64,000 bases of DNA, taken from NCBI GenBank assembly GCA_964277385.1, contig OZ195520.1:744001-808000 (forward strand), in the 5' to 3' direction. Every line of letters starts with the position of its first letter. Position 1 is the stretch's first letter. This document shows positions 1 through 9,578 of the stretch, in pieces. The position numbers were made by a program, and so were the translations under genes. The stretch is from WRAU01 sp964277385 (GTDB lineage Bacteria > Pseudomonadota > Alphaproteobacteria > WRAU01 > Hepatincolaceae). The notes beneath the pieces are model-generated. The model made no database searches, had not been told where the DNA came from, and worked only from the letters and a program-made list of their open reading frames with translations.

Positions 1-151
1 AAGAAATTGATAAACTAGAAAAAAAAACTGTATCTCCAAAAAAAGAAGGATTAAATTTATAAACAATAATTGTACTGACAAAAGCTATAATAATTAATGC
101 TATAAAAGTATAGTTTCTTAAAAAATTATCCACACATAACCTCATAATCAT
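1..151 (-). CDS. Partial membrane protein, N-terminal end only
   Basis: The minus strand is open from an ATG at 151 to the window edge, giving about 50 residues. They begin MIMRLCVDNFLRNY and contain one hydrophobic stretch (FIALIIIAFVSTIIVYKF), so the product is probably a membrane protein with a short cytoplasmic N-terminus. A second possible start is the ATG at 145. It follows nagZ in the same direction with a gap of about 70 bases. The family cannot be identified because the rest lies outside the window. The plus-strand frame over the same bases gives only a Lys-rich tail and is less likely to be real. Confidence 0.5.
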   Translation of the reverse strand, partial: MIMRLCVDNFLRNYTFIALIIIAFVSTIIVYKFNPSFFGDTVFFSSLSIS

Positions 152-222
152 TACTATTTAATAAGATTATTATATAATAAAATAGATTCTAAGTAAAACA
201 GAACATGTAAATATTTATTGTT

Positions 223-1344
223 TTAATATAGCATTTCTTTTTTAAGATTAATAATTCTTAAGTAAGATTCATTGATTCTTTCTTCACTTATATTGCCATT
301 TTTAATATTTTTTTTAATTATTTCAATAGCTTTAGGTACAAAATCATTATTATAATCTCCTAAATTATTGCTATATACTAAAACATCTGTCCCAGAATTG
401 ATTACTTTAATTATTGTTTCTTCTAAAGACCATTGATCTTCTATAGCTTTCATTTTAAGATCATCACTAAAAATTACACCGTTAAATCCCATTTCTTTTC
501 TTAAAATATCATTTAAAAATACTTTAGATAGTGATACAGGGTATGTTGCATCTATATTTTTGTTCATAATATGTGAACTTACAATTCCTCCTTTATATCC
601 TGATTGTATAATTTTCTTAAAAGGAATTAATTCGTAATTTTTATAAGTATTTGTAATATCTACAAACTCTTTATGAGAATCTTTAGTAGAACTTCCATGA
701 CCTGGAAAGTGCTTTAAAGTAGTAATTATTCCCAATTCTTTGTGAGCTTTAATATAAGCCAAAGCATGCTGGATTACAATTTCAGGATCAGAAGAGAAAG
801 ATCTTTCATATTTTGCAATAATAGGATTATCTGAATTAACATTAATATCAACAACAGGAGCATAATTTAAGTTAAAACCATATTCTTTTAGAGTAGATGC
901 AATTCTTTTTGCTTCTAAATAAGTTTCTTCAGATGATTTTTTACCTAATTCACAAGCTGTTTGAGTTTTATAAAATCCATTTGATGGATTTAACCTTGCA
1001 ACATAGCCACCTTCTTGATCTACAGAAATAAATAATTTGATTAGTTTTTTTTCATTATTGAGATCATTATTTAGTTTTTTTACTTGATTTGGATCTTTAA
1101 TATTAGATATTTTATTGCTTAGAGATTTATTAAATAAAATAAATCCACCAATATGGTAATTATGGATGTAATTTTTTATTTCATCATTAATTTCGTAACC
1201 GCTGAATCCTACTAATAGCATTTGTCCGATTTTTACTTCTAAGGGAATATGTTTATAATCATAAATTAATTTATTATTAAATTTATCTACAGAAAATAAA
1301 CAAAAAATACTTAAAATATAAAACAGAATAATTTTTTTAAACAT
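223..1344 (-). CDS. nagZ: Beta-N-acetylhexosaminidase, glycoside hydrolase family 3
   Basis: Family 3 glycosidase that removes N-acetylglucosamine from recycled muropeptides. The diagnostic motif KHFPGHG followed by DSH is present near residues 211-224, and the catalytic Asp region reads FSDDLKM near residue 293. At 373 residues it is slightly longer than the usual 330-350 because of an N-terminal hydrophobic segment (residues 1-19). That segment suggests a membrane anchor or export, whereas classical NagZ is cytoplasmic. The start is supported by GAGGA just upstream of the ATG. In alphaproteobacteria nagZ usually sits with SPOR-domain and scpAB genes; only one unidentified downstream gene is visible here. 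Confidence 0.9.
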   Translation of the reverse strand: MFKKIILFYILSIFCLFSVDKFNNKLIYDYKHIPLEVKIGQMLLVGFSGYEINDEIKNYIHNYHIGGFILFNKSLSNKISNIKDPNQVKKLNNDLNNEKKLIKLFISVDQEGGYVARLNPSNGFYKTQTACELGKKSSEETYLEAKRIASTLKEYGFNLNYAPVVDINVNSDNPIIAKYERSFSSDPEIVIQHALAYIKAHKELGIITTLKHFPGHGSSTKDSHKEFVDITNTYKNYELIPFKKIIQSGYKGGIVSSHIMNKNIDATYPVSLSKVFLNDILRKEMGFNGVIFSDDLKMKAIEDQWSLEETIIKVINSGTDVLVYSNNLGDYNNDFVPKAIEIIKKNIKNGNISEERINESYLRIINLKKEMLY

Positions 1345-1641
1345 TTTTCCTCGTGATTTTTTAGGTAGTAGAAAGTATATAAAATTATAGTTTTTAACTA
1401 TGTTTAATTATGTGAGACCTTGTCTTCTATACTAATAAATACTGTAAATTATCATTTTGTTATTAGATCATTATATAGTTTTTAATAATTTTTGGCTGTA
1501 AGTATTTTTTTATACCACTTATTTAATAACTATATAATACACACTTAGCAATTTTAAAGGATTAAAATAATAATTTACTCTAGTTTTATGTTATTAAACA
1601 TAGCTCTAAACAATTCTTTTAATATTTTAGTTTTGTTATTA

Positions 1642-2328
1642 TTAATTAAATTTTTCCATAAGTTTTTCTGCAATCATCCAATCTATTTTTTCATCAATTT
1701 CAATCCCCATATATTCTGGCATTTCATAAGCAGTTATATTACCAGAAAGGCGATTTTGATTTTCTAATATATTTTTTATAGTATTTATATAAAAAGCACC
1801 ATTTTCCATATAAAAACCATTAAAATCTTGCCTTCTTGGGCGATTTTTATAATTGTAATTTATAGGGTTAGAATAATTTTTGCTTACATCCCAAAAAAAT
1901 CTCTTAGATAAAACTACTGTTAAAAGAGAATCTGCCTTTTTTTCTATTAATTGAATAAAAGCATTATTAAAATCTTCTGTTCTTGTTAAAGGAGATGTTA
2001 ATTGCACTAAAAACAAGTAAGAATAAGGTAATAAATTTTTATTTTTAATAAATTCAATCATAACAGATTCTGTTGATGAAGTATCTTTTGCGTTGTTAGG
2101 ATCTCTGTCATAAACAAAAACTTTAGAGAATTTAAAAGAAAGAACAGTATCTTTTATTTCTTTTGAATCGGTAGCTACATAAATTTCATCTATATTGGAA
2201 TTTTGTAATGCTTTTAGATTCCAATAGATCAGAGGTTTCCCATAAAATAGTTTTATATTTTTTAAAGGAATAGATTTAGACCCACCTCTAGCCGGCACTA
2301 AAGCTATTTTTAATGGAGGTATATTCAT
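1642..2328 (-). CDS. neuA: CMP-N-acylneuraminate cytidylyltransferase
   Basis: Activates a nonulosonic acid (sialic-acid-like sugar) with CTP to give the CMP sugar. The N-terminal nucleotide-binding signature ALVPARGGSKSIPLKNI (residues 9-25) is typical, followed by GKPLIYWNL and VATDS. At 228 residues it matches the single-domain bacterial enzymes. It lies 70 bases downstream of the NeuB-like gene and 1 kb downstream of the glycosyltransferase start, all on the same strand, so the three form one functional cluster. The exact sugar (Neu5Ac, legionaminic or pseudaminic acid) cannot be read from the sequence. No clear ribosome binding site precedes the ATG. Confidence 0.85.
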   Translation of the reverse strand: MNIPPLKIALVPARGGSKSIPLKNIKLFYGKPLIYWNLKALQNSNIDEIYVATDSKEIKDTVLSFKFSKVFVYDRDPNNAKDTSSTESVMIEFIKNKNLLPYSYLFLVQLTSPLTRTEDFNNAFIQLIEKKADSLLTVVLSKRFFWDVSKNYSNPINYNYKNRPRRQDFNGFYMENGAFYINTIKNILENQNRLSGNITAYEMPEYMGIEIDEKIDWMIAEKLMEKFN

Positions 2329-2398
2329 AATAATTTTTTAATTTATAGTTAAACTTTTACAACTTAAAGCTGTAATTAAGCCGTAGATTTAAATAAAA

Positions 2399-3286
2399 TT
2401 ATTGTTTTCTGTATTTTAATTTATCTCTCTGAATTTGTTCTATTTCCAAAATTTCTTTTTGCTTAAAAGTCAAGGCCTTATGAACAGCATTCAGATCCCT
2501 ACAAAGTTTTTGTAATCCAGCAAACTCTAAAGATGCAGCATGATCAGTACCTTTCCATGTTCTATCTTTAGTAAAGTGTCTTTCTATATATACAGCACCC
2601 AGTGTATAGGCTGCAATATCAGCTGCAATCCCTAGATGATGCCCTGAAAAAGATACTTCTTTTACTCTATCTCCATATCTTTCGTGTAAATTATTTATTT
2701 CTAATAGGCAGATATCTTCAAAAGGAACTGGATATCCTGAAGTGCAAGAGTATACTACAAGCCTTGATTTTGAAGAATTTGTTTCTTCAAAAAATTTAAT
2801 TATTTCTTCTTGTTCTTTATTATAAGTCATACCAAAAGAGATATGAACATCTCCTTGATATTCGTCTCTTAGTACTTTTAGCATTTCAAAATGAGAATTA
2901 CAAGCAGAAGGAACTTTAATAAATTTTGGATTTAAATTAGCAATTTCTCGTGCTGATGTTACATCCCAAACTGATGTTGCGTATTCTATTCCAATACTTT
3001 CAGCATATTTCTTTAATTCAGCATGCTGATCTTTTGAAAATTCTAGAAATTCTCTATGTTCACCATAGGTATTACCATAAGAATTCGCAGGATTTGGATG
3101 AGGTGCATTATATTGTTTCTCTGTTAGTAATTCTTTATTGTTTCTTTTCTGAAATTTAGCAACATCAGAATTAGCATCCTTAGCTAAGTGTATTAATTCT
3201 TTAGCTATATTCATGTTTCCCATATGATTACAACCAATTTCTGCTATTACAATAGGTTTCTTATACTTAAAATTAAATGCAGACAT
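2399..3286 (-). CDS. neuB: N-acetylneuraminate synthase family protein without SAF domain
   Basis: Condenses phosphoenolpyruvate with an N-acylated hexosamine to make a nonulosonic acid. The TIM-barrel start IVIAEIGCNHMGNM, the AKFQKRN segment and GHHLGI are NeuB features. It has 295 residues and ends soon after the barrel, whereas classical NeuB (about 340) carries a C-terminal antifreeze-like SAF domain. Short SAF-less members paired with a cytidylyltransferase are known in other bacteria, so this is probably a natural subtype and not a truncation. A GGAG lies about 11 bases before the ATG. No epimerase (neuC) is present, so the hexosamine must come from elsewhere. Confidence 0.82.
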   Translation of the reverse strand: MSAFNFKYKKPIVIAEIGCNHMGNMNIAKELIHLAKDANSDVAKFQKRNNKELLTEKQYNAPHPNPANSYGNTYGEHREFLEFSKDQHAELKKYAESIGIEYATSVWDVTSAREIANLNPKFIKVPSACNSHFEMLKVLRDEYQGDVHISFGMTYNKEQEEIIKFFEETNSSKSRLVVYSCTSGYPVPFEDICLLEINNLHERYGDRVKEVSFSGHHLGIAADIAAYTLGAVYIERHFTKDRTWKGTDHAASLEFAGLQKLCRDLNAVHKALTFKQKEILEIEQIQRDKLKYRKQ

Positions 3287-3322
3287 TTAAAAGAACTCCA
3301 TAATTTAGTTAATCTTAAATTA

Positions 3323-4426
3323 TTATTTATATTTATGAAAAAATTTTAACATTAATATTAATATTTTTAAAATCTTATTTTCTGTATATAGTATATTTTT
3401 TGTATTAATTGAATTATCAAAAAGATTATTAATGATATTTTTTGTAATTAAAGCACTTAATGTAGGATAGATAGATAAAACATTCATCCTTTCATTTAAC
3501 ATTTTAGTTGATGTATATGTTGGTATGTTATATATATATTTAAAAGTAAAAAGGGATGTTGAGTAAACAGAAAATATAAGATCTATTTTAAAGATATTTG
3601 CAATTACCTCAACGGGAAACATATTGAAATTATTTAAACCTAAATTTTCAAAAAGAATAAAATCATCTTTATTAAAAATTGTTTTTAGTATATCTGAATA
3701 TTTTATTTTAGCTTTTGGATGATCTTTAAAAATTACTATATATCCATTTTTTATAAGTTCTTGGATAGTACCAGAGTATTGTGATAACAGATTTTTAGTT
3801 TTTTCTTTATTTCCTTGATGATAATATTGTGGCAATACAAGAGCATATCTTTTAGTATCAGAAAGATAATTAAAATAAGGTATAATTTTTTGTATTTCAT
3901 TAATTTTACTAATAAAATCTTCTTTTATAATTGTATTATATTTTATAGAAGGAAAGCTATCTATTAGTAACTTTTTAAGTTTTTCATCGTAAAATAAATA
4001 ATAGCTATCATATTTTTCCATAATTTTCCTTAAAGGTTTATCTAATAAAGGTTTTATGTAAGACATTAAACCTTCTTCATAAAAAATAAAATTAGCATTT
4101 GGATACTGATTTTTGAATGATTTATAAATTTTCTTTGTACTACTATTAATAGGTATGTATATTTCATCAACAGTTGTGGTATTTATACTTCTATTTAATT
4201 TATTAAAATTAAACCCAAATTTTGTTTTATAATCAAAAAATCTTAGATTTTTATCTGTTTTAATCAATAAATTAACAAAATCAAATAATTTTTGTGATTT
4301 ATCATCAGAAAAGTTTTTAAAGTATCCTAAAAAGAAATTAGAAACATTATCAGAAAATCTAGTTTTAAATATTGCAGATAAAACTAACGCAGAAAAGGAG
4401 CCATTAGCAATTAGAATTCTTTTCAT
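3323..4426 (-). CDS. Polysialyltransferase-like glycosyltransferase
   Basis: Probable CMP-sugar-dependent transferase that would place the nonulosonic acid on a surface glycan. The visible signs are a GT-B-like layout, FYEEGLMSYI (about residue 115), ALVLPQYYHQ, and IVIFKDHPKAK, which resemble the bacterial alpha-2,8-polysialyltransferase/GT52 group. It is 367 residues from the ATG at 4426; a TTG five codons earlier also opens the frame but has no better ribosome site. The neighbouring neuB and neuA genes support the donor type. The acceptor and linkage are unknown, and a different CMP-sugar transferase remains possible. Confidence 0.62.
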   Translation of the reverse strand: MKRILIANGSFSALVLSAIFKTRFSDNVSNFFLGYFKNFSDDKSQKLFDFVNLLIKTDKNLRFFDYKTKFGFNFNKLNRSINTTTVDEIYIPINSSTKKIYKSFKNQYPNANFIFYEEGLMSYIKPLLDKPLRKIMEKYDSYYLFYDEKLKKLLIDSFPSIKYNTIIKEDFISKINEIQKIIPYFNYLSDTKRYALVLPQYYHQGNKEKTKNLLSQYSGTIQELIKNGYIVIFKDHPKAKIKYSDILKTIFNKDDFILFENLGLNNFNMFPVEVIANIFKIDLIFSVYSTSLFTFKYIYNIPTYTSTKMLNERMNVLSIYPTLSALITKNIINNLFDNSINTKNILYTENKILKILILMLKFFHKYK

Positions 4427-4955
4427 TTTTTTTATAACCAATTATATAATATGTATTTGATATATTATATACAAAATAAAATTTAAAGTAATAAAGATTC
4501 TTTACTTTAAATATGAGGTCAATTATATATAAAATAAACCCAATTAATTAATATAATTATGTAATCACCAATAAAATACAAGACAGTTTTTTTATGTTTT
4601 CAATTTAAAACCATTAAGGTAAAAATAATTTAAAAAACTTCTTATCTTTTTAATCTTATTATTTTTCTGTATAAGAAAGAGAACTATTTTTTAGGAATTG
4701 TGAACTCCATAATTTCATATTATTCTAGTTATAGTATATTCTTACAAAGGTTAAAATTAGTTTGATTTATGATTTATATATTTAAAATTTATTTCTAATA
4801 AAGTTATTATCTTATAAATTAAAACTTTAATATTTTTACAGAACATACCCAGCATCATAAAAATAGTCACTTGTATAACAAACCTAATTTTTTCATGGCA
4901 CTTGATTTTATTATAATAATATTATTTATGATTATTTTATTTTAAAAAATTGATA
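4427..4955. other. Non-coding AT-rich region with one dispersed repeat
   Basis: No gene or RNA was found. The region holds a copy of the dispersed repeat at 4521-4544, identical over 24 bases to the copy at 40581-40604. Confidence 0.6.
4521..4544 (+). repeat. Dispersed intergenic repeat, copy 1
   Basis: The core TATATAAAATAAACCCAAT, preceded by AAT and within an exact 24-base match to 40581-40604. Related copies lie at 9261, 15303, 15411, 16427, 24430, 37997 and 38261. All are in non-coding DNA. Confidence 0.6.
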
Positions 4956-6728
4956 TTAAAAAAATATTAATAAAAATCCTACAATAACTCCTAAAGTTAT
5001 ACCTGGAACTAAAAAATAGTTAGTAGAGCCAGGAGCAGAAGGAATTTCTTCTGAGTATCTTGATATAGAACTCTGATCAACATCTGTTTCTTTAATATTA
5101 ATATTATTATACAAATATTCTTCTAACACTGGATACATATCTGGTATTAAAGGTTTATAATATCTATATTCTTTGTTAGGTAAAGCAACAACTATCAATC
5201 CTTTTGCAGGATGAAAAAATATTCTTGCATCTTCTACCATTTTTTCATTGTCTATAAAAAATCCACTACCACCCATAGATGAGAATTGTATTTTTAGATC
5301 TTGCGACATCCAGGCTAAATCTTTATTTATAGAAAGATCGCTCATCTCTTTTAATGAAATAGTATCATAATCAACCATAGGATCTTTAACAGTTATATCA
5401 ACAAAATCATCAGCTCTTTTATTAGGAGTACTTACTTTTGCTATACTGTCCACATTAGTAAAATTATTTGACGGCTCTACATTTTTAATATTTTGATTGA
5501 CTAAAAGAACATTTTTATTTCTTGTAATTGAATCCAAATCCTCATCTAATATGGCGTAAGCAGTATAAGTAATATCTTTTTGGTTTTTTTGTTTAGGCAT
5601 AGTTTTTATTTCAATAACTTCACCTGTAATAACATCTTCCCAATATCCAATAACCGCGTTTACCCTAAAAGTAACTAAAGCCTTTTGTAATTCGTACAAT
5701 TCTTCTGTACTCAAATCCTTTAATAAGTAGGAACTATTGTCATTTTCTTTGTTTGTAGTAATTCCATCCCTATTCTGTTGAGATATTTTGTCAATCATGG
5801 CTTCAAATTGCATTGCTACTGTTTGTCCTGCTTTATTTGAAGAAGAGTTTTTTTCTAAAAGGGATTCGGATTCTTTTGGTTTTTTAATCGAATAATTATC
5901 ATTAATTTTTTTACTTATTGTTCTATTAGGATTAAGTAAATGATGTGTAATAATATTTTTATAATCATTAAGATTAGATATGCCCAACTGTTTTAATGAA
6001 ACTTCTATCGGATCAGCTTCATCAGAATTTCTTAACCAATAAACCTCTTTATTTTTAATATCTCCAAATAAAAACATAATATCATAACTATATTTACCTA
6101 TTGTTGGTTCAAATGTTTTTTTCATTAAAACTAAATTAGCTCCAATATAAGCTCCATAACCTTTAATTTCATTTTCTGTAATATTTCTATAAATAACTTT
6201 TATTCGTCCGATTTCATTAAAATTTGAGAAGTATTTTTTCTTATAAGAATCTACACTTTGTTTAAAATCTAAATGAGACATTACAACAGGTGCTCCTCTA
6301 TCATAATACTCTTCAATGTAAATTTCTTTTTCAATTTCATCTAAAGGTACAACAAACTCGGTATCTTTATTTAGATTTTTTTCATTTCTTAAATTGGTTT
6401 CAAAAAGTTTTAAAACATCAACTTTTAAAGAATATTTATCTCTTATTTTTATTTCTAAAGGCTTAGCTCTCTCTTTAGCTAATCTTGGATCTAATTCTTC
6501 TTCGCTAATTTCATCAATTGAGGTAGAGTTATTTTTCTTACTATCACCTTTCCAAAACATTAAAGATTTTAAAAAACCCTTTTTAGCAGAAGGTTCTGCT
6601 TCGTAAGGAGCTTCATCTTTGCTTATATTCTCTGTACTCCCAACATCAGAATCATCAGCTTTCAAAAAAGATAAGTTAAGGCTAAAAGATAGTACTACAA
6701 AAGCAAATAATAATTTAAGTATGTTCAT
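4956..6728 (-). CDS. Exported protein of unknown function with C-terminal membrane segment
   Basis: I do not recognise the family. The 590-residue product starts with a signal peptide (residues 1-24, ending near SFLKADD), then an acidic, Ser/Lys-rich linker and a mixed alpha/beta region. It ends in a hydrophobic segment (YFLVPGITLGVIVGFLLIFF). The layout suggests a periplasmic protein held by its C-terminus. Around residues 300-330 there is another low-complexity Ser/Asn/Lys stretch, so it probably has two folded parts joined by a linker. It stands alone, with 500 non-coding bases downstream and a divergent small gene upstream. No enzyme motif is visible. Confidence 0.75.
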   Translation of the reverse strand: MNILKLLFAFVVLSFSLNLSFLKADDSDVGSTENISKDEAPYEAEPSAKKGFLKSLMFWKGDSKKNNSTSIDEISEEELDPRLAKERAKPLEIKIRDKYSLKVDVLKLFETNLRNEKNLNKDTEFVVPLDEIEKEIYIEEYYDRGAPVVMSHLDFKQSVDSYKKKYFSNFNEIGRIKVIYRNITENEIKGYGAYIGANLVLMKKTFEPTIGKYSYDIMFLFGDIKNKEVYWLRNSDEADPIEVSLKQLGISNLNDYKNIITHHLLNPNRTISKKINDNYSIKKPKESESLLEKNSSSNKAGQTVAMQFEAMIDKISQQNRDGITTNKENDNSSYLLKDLSTEELYELQKALVTFRVNAVIGYWEDVITGEVIEIKTMPKQKNQKDITYTAYAILDEDLDSITRNKNVLLVNQNIKNVEPSNNFTNVDSIAKVSTPNKRADDFVDITVKDPMVDYDTISLKEMSDLSINKDLAWMSQDLKIQFSSMGGSGFFIDNEKMVEDARIFFHPAKGLIVVALPNKEYRYYKPLIPDMYPVLEEYLYNNINIKETDVDQSSISRYSEEIPSAPGSTNYFLVPGITLGVIVGFLLIFF

Positions 6729-6907
6729 GACCCAATAATCTAATTTATAAAACTTACCAATAAGTATATTACAAATATAATATACGGTATCCCTACTATA
6801 GTAAACTAAATTTATTAATAATACAATGTAAATATTGATAAAAAAATAATTTTGATGATATAATCAATTATCTTATTAATAGTAACTAATTGATTTAATG
6901 GTTTGAT

Positions 6908-7465
6908 ATGATTGAAAATTTTGAAAATATAAAAAAGTTTATACAAGAAGAAAGTATTGTTAATTTGGATGTTAGGTCTATTGATAAGGGTGTTGTAAAA
7001 ACTATAACTTTTAGTATAGATTATATTAATAAAATTTTTGAAGATTTTTTTGTTAAAGAGGTGTTTAATAAAGACGGTATTTTTATTAAAAATCTAGATA
7101 TATTAAGTGTTTTTACAGAAATATTCTTGGCCCATAAAACTTTAGTAATTTTCTCTGATGAATTAAAAGTAAATCTTAGTGAGCAAATAAAATATTCTTT
7201 TTCTATTATTGATGACGATAAATTTCTTCCTTTATCTTCTCCAGATAAAAATAAGTATAGAGATTTTGTTGGTGAAATTTTTTCTGCTTTATTTGATATT
7301 AACGAAAAAGGTAAATATTTTTATTGTGATATTGGTAATTTACATTCTATTGTTTTGCAAAATAATAATCAATATTCTTTAGAAAAAGTTAAATATGCTA
7401 TAAAAATGGTAGCAAAGGCTTATAATATTTCTATAGATAAAACAAAAGGAATTTTTTTAGCTTAA
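6908..7465 (+). CDS. Hypothetical protein, 185 residues
   Basis: Unrecognised soluble protein with no signal peptide or membrane segment. It is rich in Ile, Lys, Phe and Asp, as expected for an AT-rich genome, with a predicted mixed alpha/beta character. The C-terminal part (KVKYAIKMVAKAYNISIDKTKGIFLA) looks like a regular helix-strand ending, which argues for a real coding sequence. It is divergent from the exported protein at 4956-6728 and is followed by about 2 kb of decayed genes. Function unknown. Confidence 0.65.
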   Translation: MIENFENIKKFIQEESIVNLDVRSIDKGVVKTITFSIDYINKIFEDFFVKEVFNKDGIFIKNLDILSVFTEIFLAHKTLVIFSDELKVNLSEQIKYSFSIIDDDKFLPLSSPDKNKYRDFVGEIFSALFDINEKGKYFYCDIGNLHSIVLQNNNQYSLEKVKYAIKMVAKAYNISIDKTKGIFLA

Positions 7466-7735
7466 TAAATATTGGTTATTAGAAAATGTAGTGAGACAAA
7501 TTTAATAGGAATTTGAGACATATATAATGATAATGGATTTTGAACTTTAGAATATTTGATTTTTCAAATTATAAATTTTAGAGGTTACAATGCAAGTATT
7601 TTAATAACTACGAATAATTAAACTTGGTGCTATTGAGTTTTAGGTAAATAAAATTTTTAGTATTACCTCTTTTTCATTATTATATTTATTTTAACTTGTT
7701 AATCTATGCTAGATATATTATAGTATTCTTCTAAT

Positions 7736-8400
7736 AATAATCAGAACCTATAGCTTCTCTTCTAAGATTAAAATAGGATTATAACGGTAGTTCCTGATCC
7801 CATAAAAGATCGCAAACTATTTGATTCTATTGAATTATCATCTCAAATAATCGTTCCATTATTTGAATAGGTTTTAATGTTAAGTGTTTTTTATTGAATT
7901 CTTCTTTATTATAACCTTGGTGTTTGTTTAGGAGGTAACCTCAAAGATTAGTTAATTTCTTTTGATTAAACAAATAAGTATGTCTTGGAATTTTATATTT
8001 ACTTTGATTTACTCTTTTTTAATTTGATAAGATCTATAATTTGCTATTTCCTTTAAACCTTCTATATTGTTGCTCTCTTTTAATAACTTTTTGCTCTTAA
8101 AACAGTATCTTTTATCGTATAATCTATTATCTATTCCTTTTCATTTTCCCCTAATGTTGCTTTATTAAATTTACTTTTATCTTTTCTAAATATCGTAATA
8201 TTTTCATAGACTCTGAGCTGGTAATAATAAGAAATTGAAAACACCTTTTTGTACCAAATAATTTCCGCTAAATAACGAATTTTTTTTTGCAATAACGAAT
8301 TCCAAATACTAATTGTTGGTTCCTGCTCAAAATACACCAAAAAACCACTATCCTTAAATATTCTTTAAGAATTTTCTATAAATGTTTGAATTTTATATTG
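7736..8400 (-). pseudogene. Decayed DNA methyltransferase (beta-class, amino-methyl type)
   Basis: Read on the minus strand across several frames, the region keeps scattered methyltransferase signatures in the right order. About 8131-8395 gives SIWNSLLQKKIRYLAEIIWYKK and then YENITIF, matching the segment after the DPPY motif. About 7865-7900 gives LKPIQIMERLFEMI, matching the TQKPIELMERLI region. About 7790-7810 gives RSFMGSGTTVI, a corrupted DPFMGSGTT SAM-binding motif. Frames shift between these blocks and there are many stops. The order (target region first, SAM motif last) indicates the beta class. The N-terminal DPPY part is lost. The 69-codon open frame at 8131-8340 is only the longest surviving piece. 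Confidence 0.65.
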
Positions 8401-8611
8401 TTAAATAAACATTATTGATTACCTAAATATATGATAACTATTCTTTATAAGAAAACTAAAAATGATTCTAAATATATAGAGGATACTTTAAAGAAAACAA
8501 AGAAAAATTCTCATAATTATTGGAAAAAAATATAAAAAATTTTTGGAATGATTAACAACAAACCATTTTACAACACTGAAAACCAGAGAGTTATAAGAGT
8601 ATTATATTAAT

Positions 8612-9235
8612 GGAATTAGATTGAAAAGTTTATTACAATTAATACAATATTTTAATTGCAAGTCAAAATGCAGTGAGTATTTAGCTCAAATAAGATGGAA
8701 AGATAATCCAATTTGTTCTCATTGTGAATGTGATTATAAAATAAATGGTATTTATTATAAATGTAGTTCTTATAGTGAAAAAGTGAAAAATTTACAGTAA
8801 GAGTTGGTACAGCAATAGGAAATTCAATAGTATCTCTACAAAAATGGTTAATTGCTTTTTATTTAACTACTTATCATAAAAAAGATATTAGTTCAATTGA
8901 ATTACCTTAAAGGTATTCTAGTTACTCAAAAAACTGCTTGGTATATGTTACAAAGAATTTAATATATTGATAATTCTGATGTTGAATTATATGAAGAAAC
9001 AGTTGAGATTGATAAAATGTTGTTGATAAACAAAGTAATAAACACCAAAATAGAAAAACTATAAATTATAATAAAATTCAAGGTGATAAATTTCCTATTT
9101 TAGTTATTTATACTGATGGAAGTCCGGTTTATAAATCTTTAAAGAAATACCATATATTAATAACAAAAAAAAATACATTTTTATTTATAAGAATTATTCT
9201 TTTAACCATTTTATAAATACTATATTATAATTCAT
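8612..9235 (+). pseudogene. Decayed IS1595-family transposase
   Basis: Three frames in succession restore an IS1595-type transposase. From about 8618 it reads YLAQIRWKDNPICSHCECD and YYKCSSYSEK, the N-terminal zinc ribbon. From about 8790 another frame reads KFTVRVGTAIGNSIVSLQKW and LTTYHKKDISSIEL. From about 8910 a third reads VTQKTAWYMLQRI, then VEIDKM where the family has its first catalytic Asp (VDETY), then TDGSPVYKSL for the second Asp region. At least two frameshifts and several stops make it dead. No terminal inverted repeats or target duplication could be identified with confidence. Confidence 0.75.
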
Positions 9236-9578
9236 AATTTTTACTATTTCAGTTAAAAAAACAAGACAATTATATATAAAACAAAATCACTTTCTTAAAA
9301 TAAGGTAGTTTCGGCTAATAATTAATAAAATATATTATAAAAACATTAAAAAATTAAATTTATTATACAATTGATTATTTTTATATTGTTGAGTGTCTTT
9401 TTTGTATATAATTACTTTAATTAATTAGATTATAAAACTAGATTATTTTAAAGGACCAATTAATATTTTGGTTTATTAACCTAACAAAACAATAGACATT
9501 CTGCTTTAAAAATAATACCAACTTCACTTAGATTATTATCCAAAAAACTTGATAACAACAGTAACAAAAGCTAGATAC
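9236..9578. other. Non-coding AT-rich region with repeat fragments
   Basis: No gene seen. It contains a degenerate repeat copy at 9261-9286 (ACAAGACAATTATATATAAA) and another at 9408-9436 (TTTTGTATATAATTACTTTA) that resembles 15408-15436. Confidence 0.5.

Noticed and set aside
3..62. Plus-strand end of an open frame (EIDKLEKKTVSPKKEGLNL)
   Set aside because: The minus strand gives a more protein-like sequence with a start codon and membrane helix in line with nagZ; the plus frame is Lys-rich AT noise.
8131..8340. Intact 69-residue gene
   Set aside because: It is the longest surviving piece of a decayed methyltransferase; flanking motifs continue in other frames.
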